DNA of 7,753 nt from Chlamydiota bacterium (GTDB taxonomy: Bacteria; Chlamydiota; Chlamydiia; Chlamydiales; SM23-39), in assembly GCA_021772165.1 (NCBI GenBank), contig JAJFMM010000193.1, forward strand, positions 1 through 7,753, written 5' to 3'. Of this stretch, positions 1 to 6,496 are shown in pieces; positions within the stretch are counted from its first letter, which is position 1, and each line of letters starts with the position of its first letter. A model generated the notes under the pieces. It saw nothing but the letters and a program-made list of their open reading frames with translations, made no database searches and was not told the DNA's origin. The position numbers and the translations under genes were made by a program.

Positions 1-251
1 AACAGATGTCGGGATATGACCCTGATCTCTACCACGGTTTGAATCTGAATGAGTTAGAGAATCTGGAGTTTTATTCTGAGAATGGTGGCTCTGAAGCGGG
101 GGAAGGTGGCGGCGATGGCAGTGGCAATGGTAAGCAGGAAAAGGATGAGTATGTTGTCATTGTGAGTTGTTCGAGTGAAAGGGATAGATCTTCATTGATT
201 CGAAAACTAAAGAATGAAGGCTATTCAGCTCGAGCGATGATGGCGTCGTGA
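1..251 (+). CDS. C-terminal end of a phage protein, possibly ParB-like or DNA methyltransferase (5' truncated)
   Basis: The reading frame is open to the left edge, so the ATG at position 6 is probably internal and only the last 80-odd residues are present. The visible part has an acidic Leu-rich stretch (ELENLEF), a Gly/Ser-rich linker, and a final module DEYVVIVSC..ERDRSSLIRKLKNEGYSARAM. From memory, this kind of tail (a VVV.C strand, then a helix, then GY.CR) ends many phage proteins with ParB-type N-terminal or N4/N6 DNA-methyltransferase domains, which often sit just before the terminase genes. No catalytic motif is inside the window, so the function is an inference from the tail and position only. 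Its last 31 bases overlap the 3' end of the opposing ASCH gene. Confidence 0.55.
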   Translation, partial: QMSGYDPDLYHGLNLNELENLEFYSENGGSEAGEGGGDGSGNGKQEKDEYVVIVSCSSERDRSSLIRKLKNEGYSARAMMAS

Positions 252-607
252 GAAGGCATAGGTTGCTTTGGATGCTCAATCAATTCGTTTGAGATATTGA
301 ATATGCCTAGCTTACCTTTGATTGGTGACTGTATTACAGGGCGAGGATTATTTAAGACCCATGCAAATAGATTCGGGGTGAAGGGGATGTGGGCCATCTC
401 TGTATCCGAATTTATAAATGGCCGGATGTCGGTCAATTCAACTATGCAAATCATTACACCGTTCGGATAAGGTGGATGCTTTGGAAGCTTTGAAGCCGTG
501 ATTAATAGATCACCACGGTACGAGGTAGACCAGGACCTGATCTCCAAAGTCTTTAGGCCTTCTGAAATTAGAGATGCATAAGGTTGTTTGATGGTTAATG
601 CTTTCAT
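221..607 (-). CDS. ASCH-domain protein
   Basis: This is a 128-residue protein made almost entirely of an ASCH (ASC-1 homology, PUA-like) fold. It opens with MKALTIKQPYASLI, followed by the family's G.K..E.R signature (EGLKTLEIRSW: K19, E22, R24) and a Y-R-G-D-L-L-I strand at about 30-37. ASCH domains bind RNA or modified nucleosides. One subgroup (E. coli YqfB) is an N4-acetylcytidine amidohydrolase, but assignment to that activity is not supported here. The start is backed by a purine-rich AGAAGAG site about 5 bases upstream on the minus strand. It is the only minus-strand gene, lying convergent and overlapping the upstream gene by 31 bases, and it is transcribed away from the late operon. 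That makes it look like an independently expressed accessory (moron-type) gene. The domain call is firm; its biological role in the phage is unknown. Confidence 0.85.
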   Translation of the reverse strand: MKALTIKQPYASLISEGLKTLEIRSWSTSYRGDLLITASKLPKHPPYPNGVMICIVELTDIRPFINSDTEMAHIPFTPNLFAWVLNNPRPVIQSPIKGKLGIFNISNELIEHPKQPMPSHDAIIARAE

Positions 608-938
608 GATTCTCTTCTAGCATATTGGGCGAGATCGTCAATAAAAAATGAAAAGATAGGCCGGGCTTGGGTCTCAAAAGGTACTGTGCCAGCGAAAAGC
701 GTATACGGGTATGCAATGCGCGAAATTTCTTTAGCGAGAGACTTTTGAAAATCGGATTTCGTTTCGCATTTATTTTTATTTTGGGTTTCTGAATAAATAA
801 GCTGAAAACGTTTTAAGTTATTAAAAAATTATACTTTTATTCTTTTGGGGATATTAATTCCTCAGTGCGATTTTATATTTTAAGTTGCAAAATTAAACGA
901 AATGGGGCGGCAAACATCATTTGATGTTGGATGGTTGT
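608..938. other. Intergenic region before the terminase genes; candidate late promoter and cos region
   Basis: About 330 bases with no credible gene; only very short or shadow frames are present. Bases 760-900 are strongly AT-rich. Weak promoter-like boxes exist: TTGAAA at 745-750 and TATACT at 830-835. None forms a well-spaced -35/-10 pair. A small odd-centred palindrome, AAATC-G-GATTT, lies at 749-759. In lambda the cos site lies immediately upstream of Nu1, so this is where cosN and the terminase-binding cosB sites would be expected. No repeated cosB-like boxes were evident by eye. The segment also contains the leader of the divergent ASCH gene at its left edge. Confidence 0.4.
913..928. 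repeat. Palindrome at the start of the small terminase gene
   Basis: AACATCA (913-919) and TGATGTT (922-928) are exact inverted copies separated by TT. This 16-base near-perfect dyad lies 10 bases before the preferred ATG at 939 and covers the alternative ATG at 924. It could be an operator, a terminase-binding element or a small RNA hairpin that affects initiation. Which of these applies is not decided by the sequence. Confidence 0.45.
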
Positions 939-1520
939 ATGGCGAAGTCCGCCCAAACGGGAAAAACAAAAGCCAGGGTATCGAGGAGAACGGTAAAAGC
1001 AAAGCCGAAGGCTAAAGCTAAAGCCGCAAATCCAAAGGCGACACCCAAAAGCGCACCCCCCGCGCCGGTTTTTCCCGTTGCTGTCGTTGCCACATTTTTA
1101 AATATCACTCCTCGCAGGATTCAACAGCTCACGAAAGAAGGCATTCTTCCCAAAGCAGAGCGCGGTAAATATGAATTACTCCCTGTAGTTCGTGCTTATT
1201 GTATCTACCTCCAGGGCAAATTAATGGGAAGTGATTCAATGATCCCCGACATGAATTTTGAAAAAGCTCGGATGATGAAGCTCAAAAACGAAAAACTTGA
1301 GCTCGAACTCAGCGAGATGAAGGAAGAGTTGGTGCCTGTCTCACAAGTTGAGAAGTCCTGGTCTGAAATGGTTACCAGTGCGAAGTCTGCTTTATTGTCG
1401 CTTCCTAAAAAACTCGCGCCACGTGTGGCCGGAGAGAAAGACACGGTCAAGTGTCACGATATTTTGAAGAAGAATATCACTCAAGCCATGGCCAATATCG
1501 CAAAGGATGGTTCTAAATGA
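939..1520 (+). CDS. Terminase small subunit, lambda Nu1-like
   Basis: This subunit recognises phage DNA at cos and recruits the large subunit. The preferred product has 193 residues. Residues 2-42 are a basic, Lys/Ala/Pro-rich extension (KAKPKAKAKAANPKATPK). A winged helix-turn-helix of the Nu1 type follows at about 50-91 (VATFLNITPRRIQQL..EGILPKAERGKYELLPVVRAYCIYL). The rest is a charged helical region (MNFEKARMMKLKNEKLELEL) and a C-terminal part ending in a DILKKNITQAMANIAKD helix. Both resemble lambda Nu1 (YERHRLTRAQAD.., ..DFLKRDIIKAMNKAA). Start choice: ATG 939 has GGATGG four bases upstream; ATG 924 and TTG 921 are in frame but overlap the palindrome and have poorer sites. The stop overlaps the next start as ATGA, implying coupled translation. 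Lambda Nu1 begins directly with its helix-turn-helix, so the basic extension is unusual. Confidence 0.88.
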   Translation: MAKSAQTGKTKARVSRRTVKAKPKAKAKAANPKATPKSAPPAPVFPVAVVATFLNITPRRIQQLTKEGILPKAERGKYELLPVVRAYCIYLQGKLMGSDSMIPDMNFEKARMMKLKNEKLELELSEMKEELVPVSQVEKSWSEMVTSAKSALLSLPKKLAPRVAGEKDTVKCHDILKKNITQAMANIAKDGSK

Positions 1521-3343
1521 ATTCCATACATTTCCCCGCGTTGGATCGTGCTGAGAAAAAAAGAAACTCTCTATGGTCACCACCGGAAGATTTAACCGTT
1601 TCAGAATTCGCCGATCTATATCGCGTCCTAAGTTCAGAAGGATCTGCCGAGCCAGGTCAGTGGGAAACAGATCGTGTGCCGTACAGTCGTGAGATTTTGG
1701 ACACCTTCATCAATCCAGATGTTTCGAAAATAATATTCAAATCATCTTCGCAGGTATCCAAAACAGAGATCATGCTCACACTTATTTCTTACGCGATCAG
1801 CGAAGATCCCGGGCCAATTCTGTTTGTGATGCCGCATCTTGATCTGGCCAAGTCGTTTTCAAAAGAGCGATTTGATCCGATGATTCGAGATACACCGAGG
1901 ATGGACGGAAAAATAAACATTGCCAAAACTCGCGATGGTGGAAACGAGATTTATCACAAGCTTTTTCTCGGCGGGTATATCAAGTTTTCAGGTGCAAACT
2001 CTCCTGCCTCCCTTGCCTACCGTCCCGCTCGATACGTCTTCGCCGACGAAGTAGATAAGATGGGAATTCGCGGCGGACTTACTGGGAAAGAAGTCATTGC
2101 AAAACTCCACAAGCGAACCACAACATTCTGGAATTCAAAGGAAGTCTATGTCTCCACTCCGGAAGAAGAAGGGAGCTCAGCGATTGATGAAGAGTATGCG
2201 AATTCAGACGCAAGAATTTTTAAAGTTCCGTGCTTGAAATGCAATGTATACCTGCAAATAAAGTTTGATGAACATATCAAATGGGAAAAAGATCGCCCCG
2301 AAACAGCGCACTTTGAATGTCCCTCTTGCAAACAAAAAACATTCGAAGACGATTTACCGGCAATGAACGCGCTCGGGTACTGGGAGGGGCAAAAACCATT
2401 CAAAGGCGTTGCTGGATTTTTCATCAACGAAGTCAATTCCCCGTGGGTCAAATGGACGGCCATGGCCGCCGCATTTTTACACGCGAAAAAAGATGATAAG
2501 ACTCTCAAAGTTTTTATCAACGAATCCTTAGGCCAAACATGGAAGACAAAAGGCGAAGCCCCTCCATGGGAGAACCTGTACGACCGTGCCGAATCCTATG
2601 CAATAGGAACTGTTCCTCAAGGCGGAATCCTACTGGTAGCTGGAGCCGATGTGCAAAAAGATCGAGCCGAAATAGAAATCGTAGCCTATGGGAAAGATCT
2701 GGAATCGTGGAGTGTCGAATACATTGTCATTCAGGAGCCGCCGACAGGTACCAAGCTCTGGGAAGAATTAGCCGACCTTGTGAACCGAACCTGGAAGCAT
2801 GAATCAGGAGTTGAGATGTCTTTGCAATGCTTGGCTATCGACGCAAATTACAGCCAAACGGAGGTATGCAACTGGGCTCGAAAATATTCAAGTAGAACTG
2901 TCATGGCCATCTATGGATCAGCAAAGGCATTATTACCCGTCAATCGACCTACAAAGGTTGACCTCACAATTGGCGGCAAAAAATTAGAGCAAGCCTGCAA
3001 CCTGTGGCCGCTCGGTGTCAATAAACTCAAGGCAGAATTATATCGGTGGCTGAATCTCGATAGTCCAAAAGATGGATCCTCAACCCTCCCGGGTTATTGT
3101 CATTTCCCAAAATACCCGAGCTCATACTTCCAAATGCTGACCGCTGAAGAATTAAAAACAATAATGGTCAAGGGATACCCGAAAACCGAATGGAACTTGA
3201 TACGCCCGCGAAACGAGGCACTAGACTGCCGAAACTATGCGCGGGCCGCAGGTTATCGGTTGGGTATGGACCGATGGTCTGCAGATAGATGGGTTGAGCT
3301 GGCCGACGCTCTAGGAATCCCAAAAGAAAGTGAAAAGATTTGA
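1517..3343 (+). CDS. Terminase large subunit, gpA family (ATPase and cos endonuclease)
   Basis: This is the packaging motor ATPase and nuclease that cuts at cos and drives DNA into the prohead. The length, 608 residues, is near lambda gpA (641). The ATPase half has a Walker A-like loop at residues 75-84 (KSSSQVSKTE, aligning with the lambda gpA loop around K76), Walker B at 172-178 (RYVFADE) and a motif III STP at 213-215. A zinc-ribbon-like pair, C239/C242 with C268/C271, follows. The nuclease half shows the family motif VAGADVQKDRAEIEI (acidic D378, E385) and AIDANYSQTEV (D442), then the late WNLIRPRNEALDCRNYA signature at about residues 560-576. The start overlaps the small-subunit stop (ATGA), with AAAGGA at 1502-1507 as ribosome site. 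One oddity is Ser81 where the family usually has Gly in the GKT part of Walker A. Confidence 0.96.
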   Translation: MNSIHFPALDRAEKKRNSLWSPPEDLTVSEFADLYRVLSSEGSAEPGQWETDRVPYSREILDTFINPDVSKIIFKSSSQVSKTEIMLTLISYAISEDPGPILFVMPHLDLAKSFSKERFDPMIRDTPRMDGKINIAKTRDGGNEIYHKLFLGGYIKFSGANSPASLAYRPARYVFADEVDKMGIRGGLTGKEVIAKLHKRTTTFWNSKEVYVSTPEEEGSSAIDEEYANSDARIFKVPCLKCNVYLQIKFDEHIKWEKDRPETAHFECPSCKQKTFEDDLPAMNALGYWEGQKPFKGVAGFFINEVNSPWVKWTAMAAAFLHAKKDDKTLKVFINESLGQTWKTKGEAPPWENLYDRAESYAIGTVPQGGILLVAGADVQKDRAEIEIVAYGKDLESWSVEYIVIQEPPTGTKLWEELADLVNRTWKHESGVEMSLQCLAIDANYSQTEVCNWARKYSSRTVMAIYGSAKALLPVNRPTKVDLTIGGKKLEQACNLWPLGVNKLKAELYRWLNLDSPKDGSSTLPGYCHFPKYPSSYFQMLTAEELKTIMVKGYPKTEWNLIRPRNEALDCRNYARAAGYRLGMDRWSADRWVELADALGIPKESEKI

Positions 3344-3439
3344 AAAAAAAAGCTTGAAAATAGTTTTTAAATTGCTACACCCGAAAAAGGTGGTACGGAA
3401 CCAACCAATCAACCCACGTATCAATCTTTTTCAAAAACC
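3344..3439 (+). other. Leader between large terminase and gpW
   Basis: A 96-base gap begins with an A-run and an AT-only imperfect hairpin (3351-3376). It continues into an A/C-rich unstructured stretch (3400-3418). No Shine-Dalgarno site precedes the gpW ATG. The hairpin lacks a GC stem followed by a U-tract, so I do not call it a terminator. Confidence 0.3.
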
Positions 3440-3649
3440 ATGTCAACTTCTCTCACACAAGCCGACCTAGATGCACTCACAAAAGCCTACTATTCCGGCC
3501 ACCTGTCTGTGCGTTACAAGGATCATAGTGTCACGTTCAGAAGTTTGGGCGATATGAAGATACTTATAGACCAAGCAAAGTCAGAGCTTAATCCAACGTC
3601 AAATATTCCTGTAAGTAGAGTTTATTTTGAGACATCAAAAGGGGTTTGA
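3440..3649 (+). CDS. Head-tail joining protein, gpW family
   Basis: This is a 69-residue protein matching the small gpW family in size (lambda gpW is 68 residues), position and pattern. The N-terminal helix (TQADLDALTKAYYSGHL) is followed by a two-strand hairpin (SVRYKDHSVTFRS) and a second helix (LGDMKILIDQAKSEL). In lambda, gpW enters the head after DNA packaging, stabilises the packaged DNA and forms the platform for gpFII and tail attachment. The ATG at 3440 is the only sensible start, but no ribosome-binding site is visible upstream (the preceding bases are CTTTTTCAAAAACC). The stop lies within a few bases of the portal start, so the two are probably translationally coupled. Confidence 0.88.
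   Translation: MSTSLTQADLDALTKAYYSGHLSVRYKDHSVTFRSLGDMKILIDQAKSELNPTSNIPVSRVYFETSKGV
3639..3644 (+). promoter_or_regulatory. Ribosome-binding site deciding the portal start
   Basis: AAGGGG lies seven bases before TTG 3652 and only one base before TTG 3646. The spacing favours TTG 3652 as the functional portal start, although the 3646 codon overlaps the gpW stop in a TTGA arrangement. Confidence 0.55.
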
Positions 3650-3651
3650 AA

Positions 3652-5160
3652 TTGTTTGGATATTTAAAAAATAAATACAAAAGTCTCATCGTCAAACACG
3701 CCACCGGGCTCATGATGTCCGATTTCGATACCTCAGGAAACGGCCGAAGGGTAGCTAACTGGTCTGTCTCAAATAGAGGGCCGAACTCTCTAATATTTTC
3801 GAATCTAAGAAAGCTAATCGGCCACTCACGTAGTTTGGGGCGAACAAATCCCACGGCTGTTTCTATCAAGGAAAATGTGGTGGCCGGAGTAGTTGGTACA
3901 GGAATCCGCCCGCTGAGTTTGCACCCAGATCGAAAAATAAGAACGCTCCAGCGGGATGCTTTCGATAGCTTCGCTGATAATTGCGATGTCGAAGGGATGC
4001 AAAATTTTTACGGAATGATGACCGTTGCGGCCCACGAGTTTGTAGAAGCGGGATCCTGCTTTGGTAGATTCAGGGAAAGACAAAGTGCCGATGGATTTAA
4101 CATCCCGCTTCAGCTTCAATTGCTTGAGCCAGAGCAACTAAATACAAGTTTACAGAGCCATAAAAAAAATAAAGTTGTCAATGGGATCGAATATGACCGC
4201 ATTGGCAGACGCCTGGCCTATCACATGTATCAAGGCCACCCCGGCGAAAATATGGGCTATGACGGATTGAGAACAGTTCGAATCTCAGCAAAAAATATGA
4301 TTCATGTTTTCCGCCCCACTCGTGCTGGCCAGAATCAAGGTTTGCCCGTATTCACACAAATTTTGCTCAAACTTCACGATATGGAAGAAACGGATGACTC
4401 TGCTTTATTGAGTCAAAAGTTGGCGAATTTGTTTGGTGTTTATTTTGAAGATTTGAATGCCGATGATCCCGGGTTGAAGCTACCAGGGCAAATAGACAAC
4501 GGAGATGGTACCGCTGTTGCAAAGCTGGAACCGGGTGGGGCTCAAATTTTAAAAGCAGGATTGAAGCCACACACTACCACTCCGCCAAATGTAAGTGTTC
4601 AGTATGGTGAATTTTACAAAGCTCAAATGCGTATGGTTTCTTCAGCCGCGTTCAGCCTGTATCACCAGACCACGGGTGATCTGAGTAATATCAATTTCTC
4701 ATCAGTCCGTGCCGGGATCATCGATCTCAAACGTAAGATTGAAGGAATCCAACACAACGTTTTTGTTTTCCAGTTTTGCCGGCCTACCTGGCGTCGAGTT
4801 ATGGATTCAGCCGTTTTGAATGGAATCATCGATTTGCCCGGGTACATAGAAAACCCATGGCCTTATTTACGAGTCAAGTGGGTTCCGCAGGGTCGCGAAT
4901 GGGTTGACCCGTTGAAAGATGTTAATGCAAATATTCTACAGGTGGACAACCTCATGAAATCCTTATCCGAGTGCATCCGCGAACGCGGTCAAGATCCAGA
5001 TCTATTACTCGAGGAAATTGCAGAAGAAAAAAAATATTTAGAAGAATTGGGCCTCTCCAAAACCGAGGTCATGCAAAAAATAAACCCGCAAGATGAAACT
5101 CTCGAAGAAGAGGAAAAAGAAGATGCCGCAGAAAAAGAAAGCGACGCTCTCGCCGCATAA
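3652..5160 (+). CDS. Portal protein, lambda gpB family
   Basis: This protein forms the dodecameric channel at the prohead vertex through which DNA enters and leaves. It has 502 residues from TTG 3652 (504 from TTG 3646); lambda gpB has 533. Family hallmarks in order are: KENVVAGVVGTGIRP (about 74-87); an AGSCFGRF segment (about 133-140); LQLLEPEQL with NGIEYDRIGRRLAYHMY..HPGE; IHVFRPTRAGQNQGLPVFTQIL; and TGDLSNINFSSVRAGIIDLKRKIE (about 341-364), all typical of PF05136. The C-terminus is highly acidic (ETLEEEEKEDAAEKESDALAA), much like the charged tail of gpB. No ATG is available before residue 21, so initiation at TTG is likely. Its 3' end overlaps the protease gene in another frame. In lambda, gpB is trimmed at its N-terminus during maturation; whether that happens here is unknown. 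Confidence 0.95.
   Translation: MFGYLKNKYKSLIVKHATGLMMSDFDTSGNGRRVANWSVSNRGPNSLIFSNLRKLIGHSRSLGRTNPTAVSIKENVVAGVVGTGIRPLSLHPDRKIRTLQRDAFDSFADNCDVEGMQNFYGMMTVAAHEFVEAGSCFGRFRERQSADGFNIPLQLQLLEPEQLNTSLQSHKKNKVVNGIEYDRIGRRLAYHMYQGHPGENMGYDGLRTVRISAKNMIHVFRPTRAGQNQGLPVFTQILLKLHDMEETDDSALLSQKLANLFGVYFEDLNADDPGLKLPGQIDNGDGTAVAKLEPGGAQILKAGLKPHTTTPPNVSVQYGEFYKAQMRMVSSAAFSLYHQTTGDLSNINFSSVRAGIIDLKRKIEGIQHNVFVFQFCRPTWRRVMDSAVLNGIIDLPGYIENPWPYLRVKWVPQGREWVDPLKDVNANILQVDNLMKSLSECIRERGQDPDLLLEEIAEEKKYLEELGLSKTEVMQKINPQDETLEEEEKEDAAEKESDALAA
5108..5113 (+). promoter_or_regulatory. Ribosome-binding site deciding the protease start, inside the portal gene
   Basis: AAGAGG lies nine bases before ATG 5123 and inside the portal coding region. 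The earlier in-frame ATG at 5093 has no comparable site, so 5123 is preferred. Confidence 0.5.
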
Positions 5161-6433
5161 TTCCCTTTTAGCCGCCGAACTGTTTGGATCACCTTTGTTG
5201 ATCGATCCAGCGAAGCTGGAGGCATTGATCAAAGTACTCGGCCCAAAATTTGGGGTTGTTGGCGGCTCTGTAATTGAAGGTCAAGAGATCGATCTCAGCA
5301 CTGTCGAGCCGGGTCAAATCAATATGCTTGGTGCGTCGCCACGTTCTAGTCATAAATCATATCAAGTCATTGAAGGCGTTGCTGTAATCCCCGTTGTTGG
5401 CACACTGCTTCATCGAGGCGGTTGGATGGACTCAGTGAGCGGTCTCACGACTTACAGTCAGATAAATCGTCAGCTTGACGAAGCGTTGGATGATGCCGAT
5501 GTCGAAGCGTTCCTGTTTGATATCGATAGCCCAGGTGGCCAAGTCAATGGAGCGTTTGATTTAGCCGATGCAATTTACAACGCTCGCTCACAAAAAACAA
5601 TCTGGTCAGCCGTGAATGAAAACGCATTCAGTGCGGCTTATCTCATCGCCTCATCAGCCGAGCGCGTATTTGTTCCACGTACCGGTGGCGTGGGTTCCAT
5701 CGGCGTTATCGCTATTCATGCAGATCAATCTGCTTTTGATGAAAAAGCAGGATTCAAATTCACCTCGATCTACGCCGGCAAGAAGAAAAACGATTTAAAT
5801 CCTCATCAGCCAATTAGTGAACAGGCAACGACAGAGCTTACAACAAGGATCAATGATTTTTATAGCCTGTTTGTTTCCACGGTAGCCAGAAACAGAGGAT
5901 TACAAGAATCTTCAGTTCGAGGAACAGAGGCCGGAATTTACATAGGCTCGAATGGGCTTGGTTTGGGGCTGGCTGATGAAGTCAACTCGGCGGAATTCGT
6001 TTTAACAAAATTGGTTCAACAAATACAAACTGGGAACAATGGTCCCAAGCATTCAATGGAGTCGAACATGCCCGAAGAAAACGCAGAACAAGAAAAAGAA
6101 AAAATGGAAGATAAACAAAAAACAGTTGATATCAATTCGGCTCGATCTGAAGGAGAGGCCAAGGCGATGGCCTACGCAAAAGAAGTGACCGAATTGTGTA
6201 GCCTTGCGGGTTTCCCATCACAGGCATCTCAGTTCTTGACGGCCAGTACTCCGATTCCTGAAGTTCGCGCCTCACTCCAAAAAATGAAAGCAAATCAATC
6301 GGAAGATCAGGATGTGGAGAACACTTTGAGCGGTGCCGGGAAAACCGGGGATGAAGCAATTAATCTCGAAGACAGTCCGCTCGTCAAAGCTTGCGCCAAA
6401 ATTGGCGAAGACATGAAGTCTCAACACCGATAA
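5123..6433 (+). CDS. Prohead protease (S49 family) fused to scaffold region, lambda gpC-like
   Basis: This is a serine peptidase of the SppA/ClpP-like S49 group that matures the prohead. It has 436 residues from ATG 5123 (446 from ATG 5093); lambda gpC has 439. Residues 80-105 hold the first beta strands (VIEGVAVIPVVGTLLHRGGW). Then come FDIDSPGGQV (132-141), the nucleophile region NENAFSAAYLIAS with Ser170, and GGVGSIGVI (188-196). The lysine motif YAGKKKNDLNPH aligns its third Lys (residue 222) with the lysine of lambda gpC, completing a Ser-Lys dyad. From about 310 the protein becomes acidic and helical (EENAEQEKEKMEDKQ, then SARSEGEAKAMAYAKEVTELCSLAG), which is the scaffold part. It overlaps the portal gene by 38 bases. 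The basic N-terminus (MPQKKK) comes from the same purine tract that encodes the acidic portal tail in the other frame. Confidence 0.93.
   Translation: MPQKKKATLSPHNSLLAAELFGSPLLIDPAKLEALIKVLGPKFGVVGGSVIEGQEIDLSTVEPGQINMLGASPRSSHKSYQVIEGVAVIPVVGTLLHRGGWMDSVSGLTTYSQINRQLDEALDDADVEAFLFDIDSPGGQVNGAFDLADAIYNARSQKTIWSAVNENAFSAAYLIASSAERVFVPRTGGVGSIGVIAIHADQSAFDEKAGFKFTSIYAGKKKNDLNPHQPISEQATTELTTRINDFYSLFVSTVARNRGLQESSVRGTEAGIYIGSNGLGLGLADEVNSAEFVLTKLVQQIQTGNNGPKHSMESNMPEENAEQEKEKMEDKQKTVDINSARSEGEAKAMAYAKEVTELCSLAGFPSQASQFLTASTPIPEVRASLQKMKANQSEDQDVENTLSGAGKTGDEAINLEDSPLVKACAKIGEDMKSQHR
6058..6061 (+). promoter_or_regulatory. Internal ribosome-binding site for the nested scaffold
   Basis: GGAG lies six bases before the in-frame ATG 6068 within the protease gene. 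A spaced Shine-Dalgarno in front of a Met exactly at the protease/scaffold boundary is what a Nu3-type internal start needs. Confidence 0.5.
6068..6433 (+). CDS. Nested scaffold protein, lambda Nu3-like, in frame within the protease gene
   Basis: In lambda, Nu3 is translated from an internal start in gene C and shares its C-terminus; it organises prohead assembly and is then removed. Here ATG 6068 would give a 121-residue acidic, helix-rich protein starting MPEENAEQEKEKMED. It contains the AKAMAYAKEVTELCSLAGF..QFLTASTPIPEVRASLQKM segment, which resembles the C-terminal region of gpC-type proteases. A GGAG site six bases upstream supports initiation. ATG 6056 is in frame, too, but lacks such a site. 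The sequence shows the start signal and composition; that the short product is made is inference from lambda. Confidence 0.6.
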   Translation: MPEENAEQEKEKMEDKQKTVDINSARSEGEAKAMAYAKEVTELCSLAGFPSQASQFLTASTPIPEVRASLQKMKANQSEDQDVENTLSGAGKTGDEAINLEDSPLVKACAKIGEDMKSQHR

Positions 6434-6496
6434 ATATCCCATCATTTTTTTGAAAAATTGAAAGTTATAAAACAACCCAATTTCAAGAGGTAAAAA

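Noticed and set aside
673..698. Sigma-54-like TGGCAC on the minus strand upstream of the ASCH gene
   Set aside because: The TGGCAC half is present but the matching GC of the -12 element is missing at the right spacing.
510..716. 68-residue minus-strand open frame overlapping the ASCH gene
   Set aside because: It overlaps the well-supported ASCH gene in another frame, has no recognisable domain and no ribosome site; a shadow frame.
745..835. TTGAAA and TATACT as a late promoter
   Set aside because: Both hexamers look fair alone, but they are far apart and neither has a good partner at 16-18 bases, so no promoter feature is claimed.
2146..2520. 124-residue minus-strand open frame inside the large terminase gene
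   Set aside because: It is antisense to a strongly conserved gene, shows no domain and no start signal; a shadow of the terminase coding sequence.
2539..2802. 87-residue plus-strand frame inside the large terminase gene
   Set aside because: The composition (Arg/Ser/Cys-rich) is typical of an out-of-frame read, and the terminase frame is intact across it.
3341..3376. Possible terminator after the large terminase
   Set aside because: The imperfect hairpin is nearly all A/T, has an internal mismatch and no following U-run; a late operon would be expected to read through.
6434..6475. T-run and A-run after the protease gene as a terminator
   Set aside because: TTTTTTTGAAAAA gives only a weak A/T stem with no GC base pairs and lies in the middle of a head gene operon.
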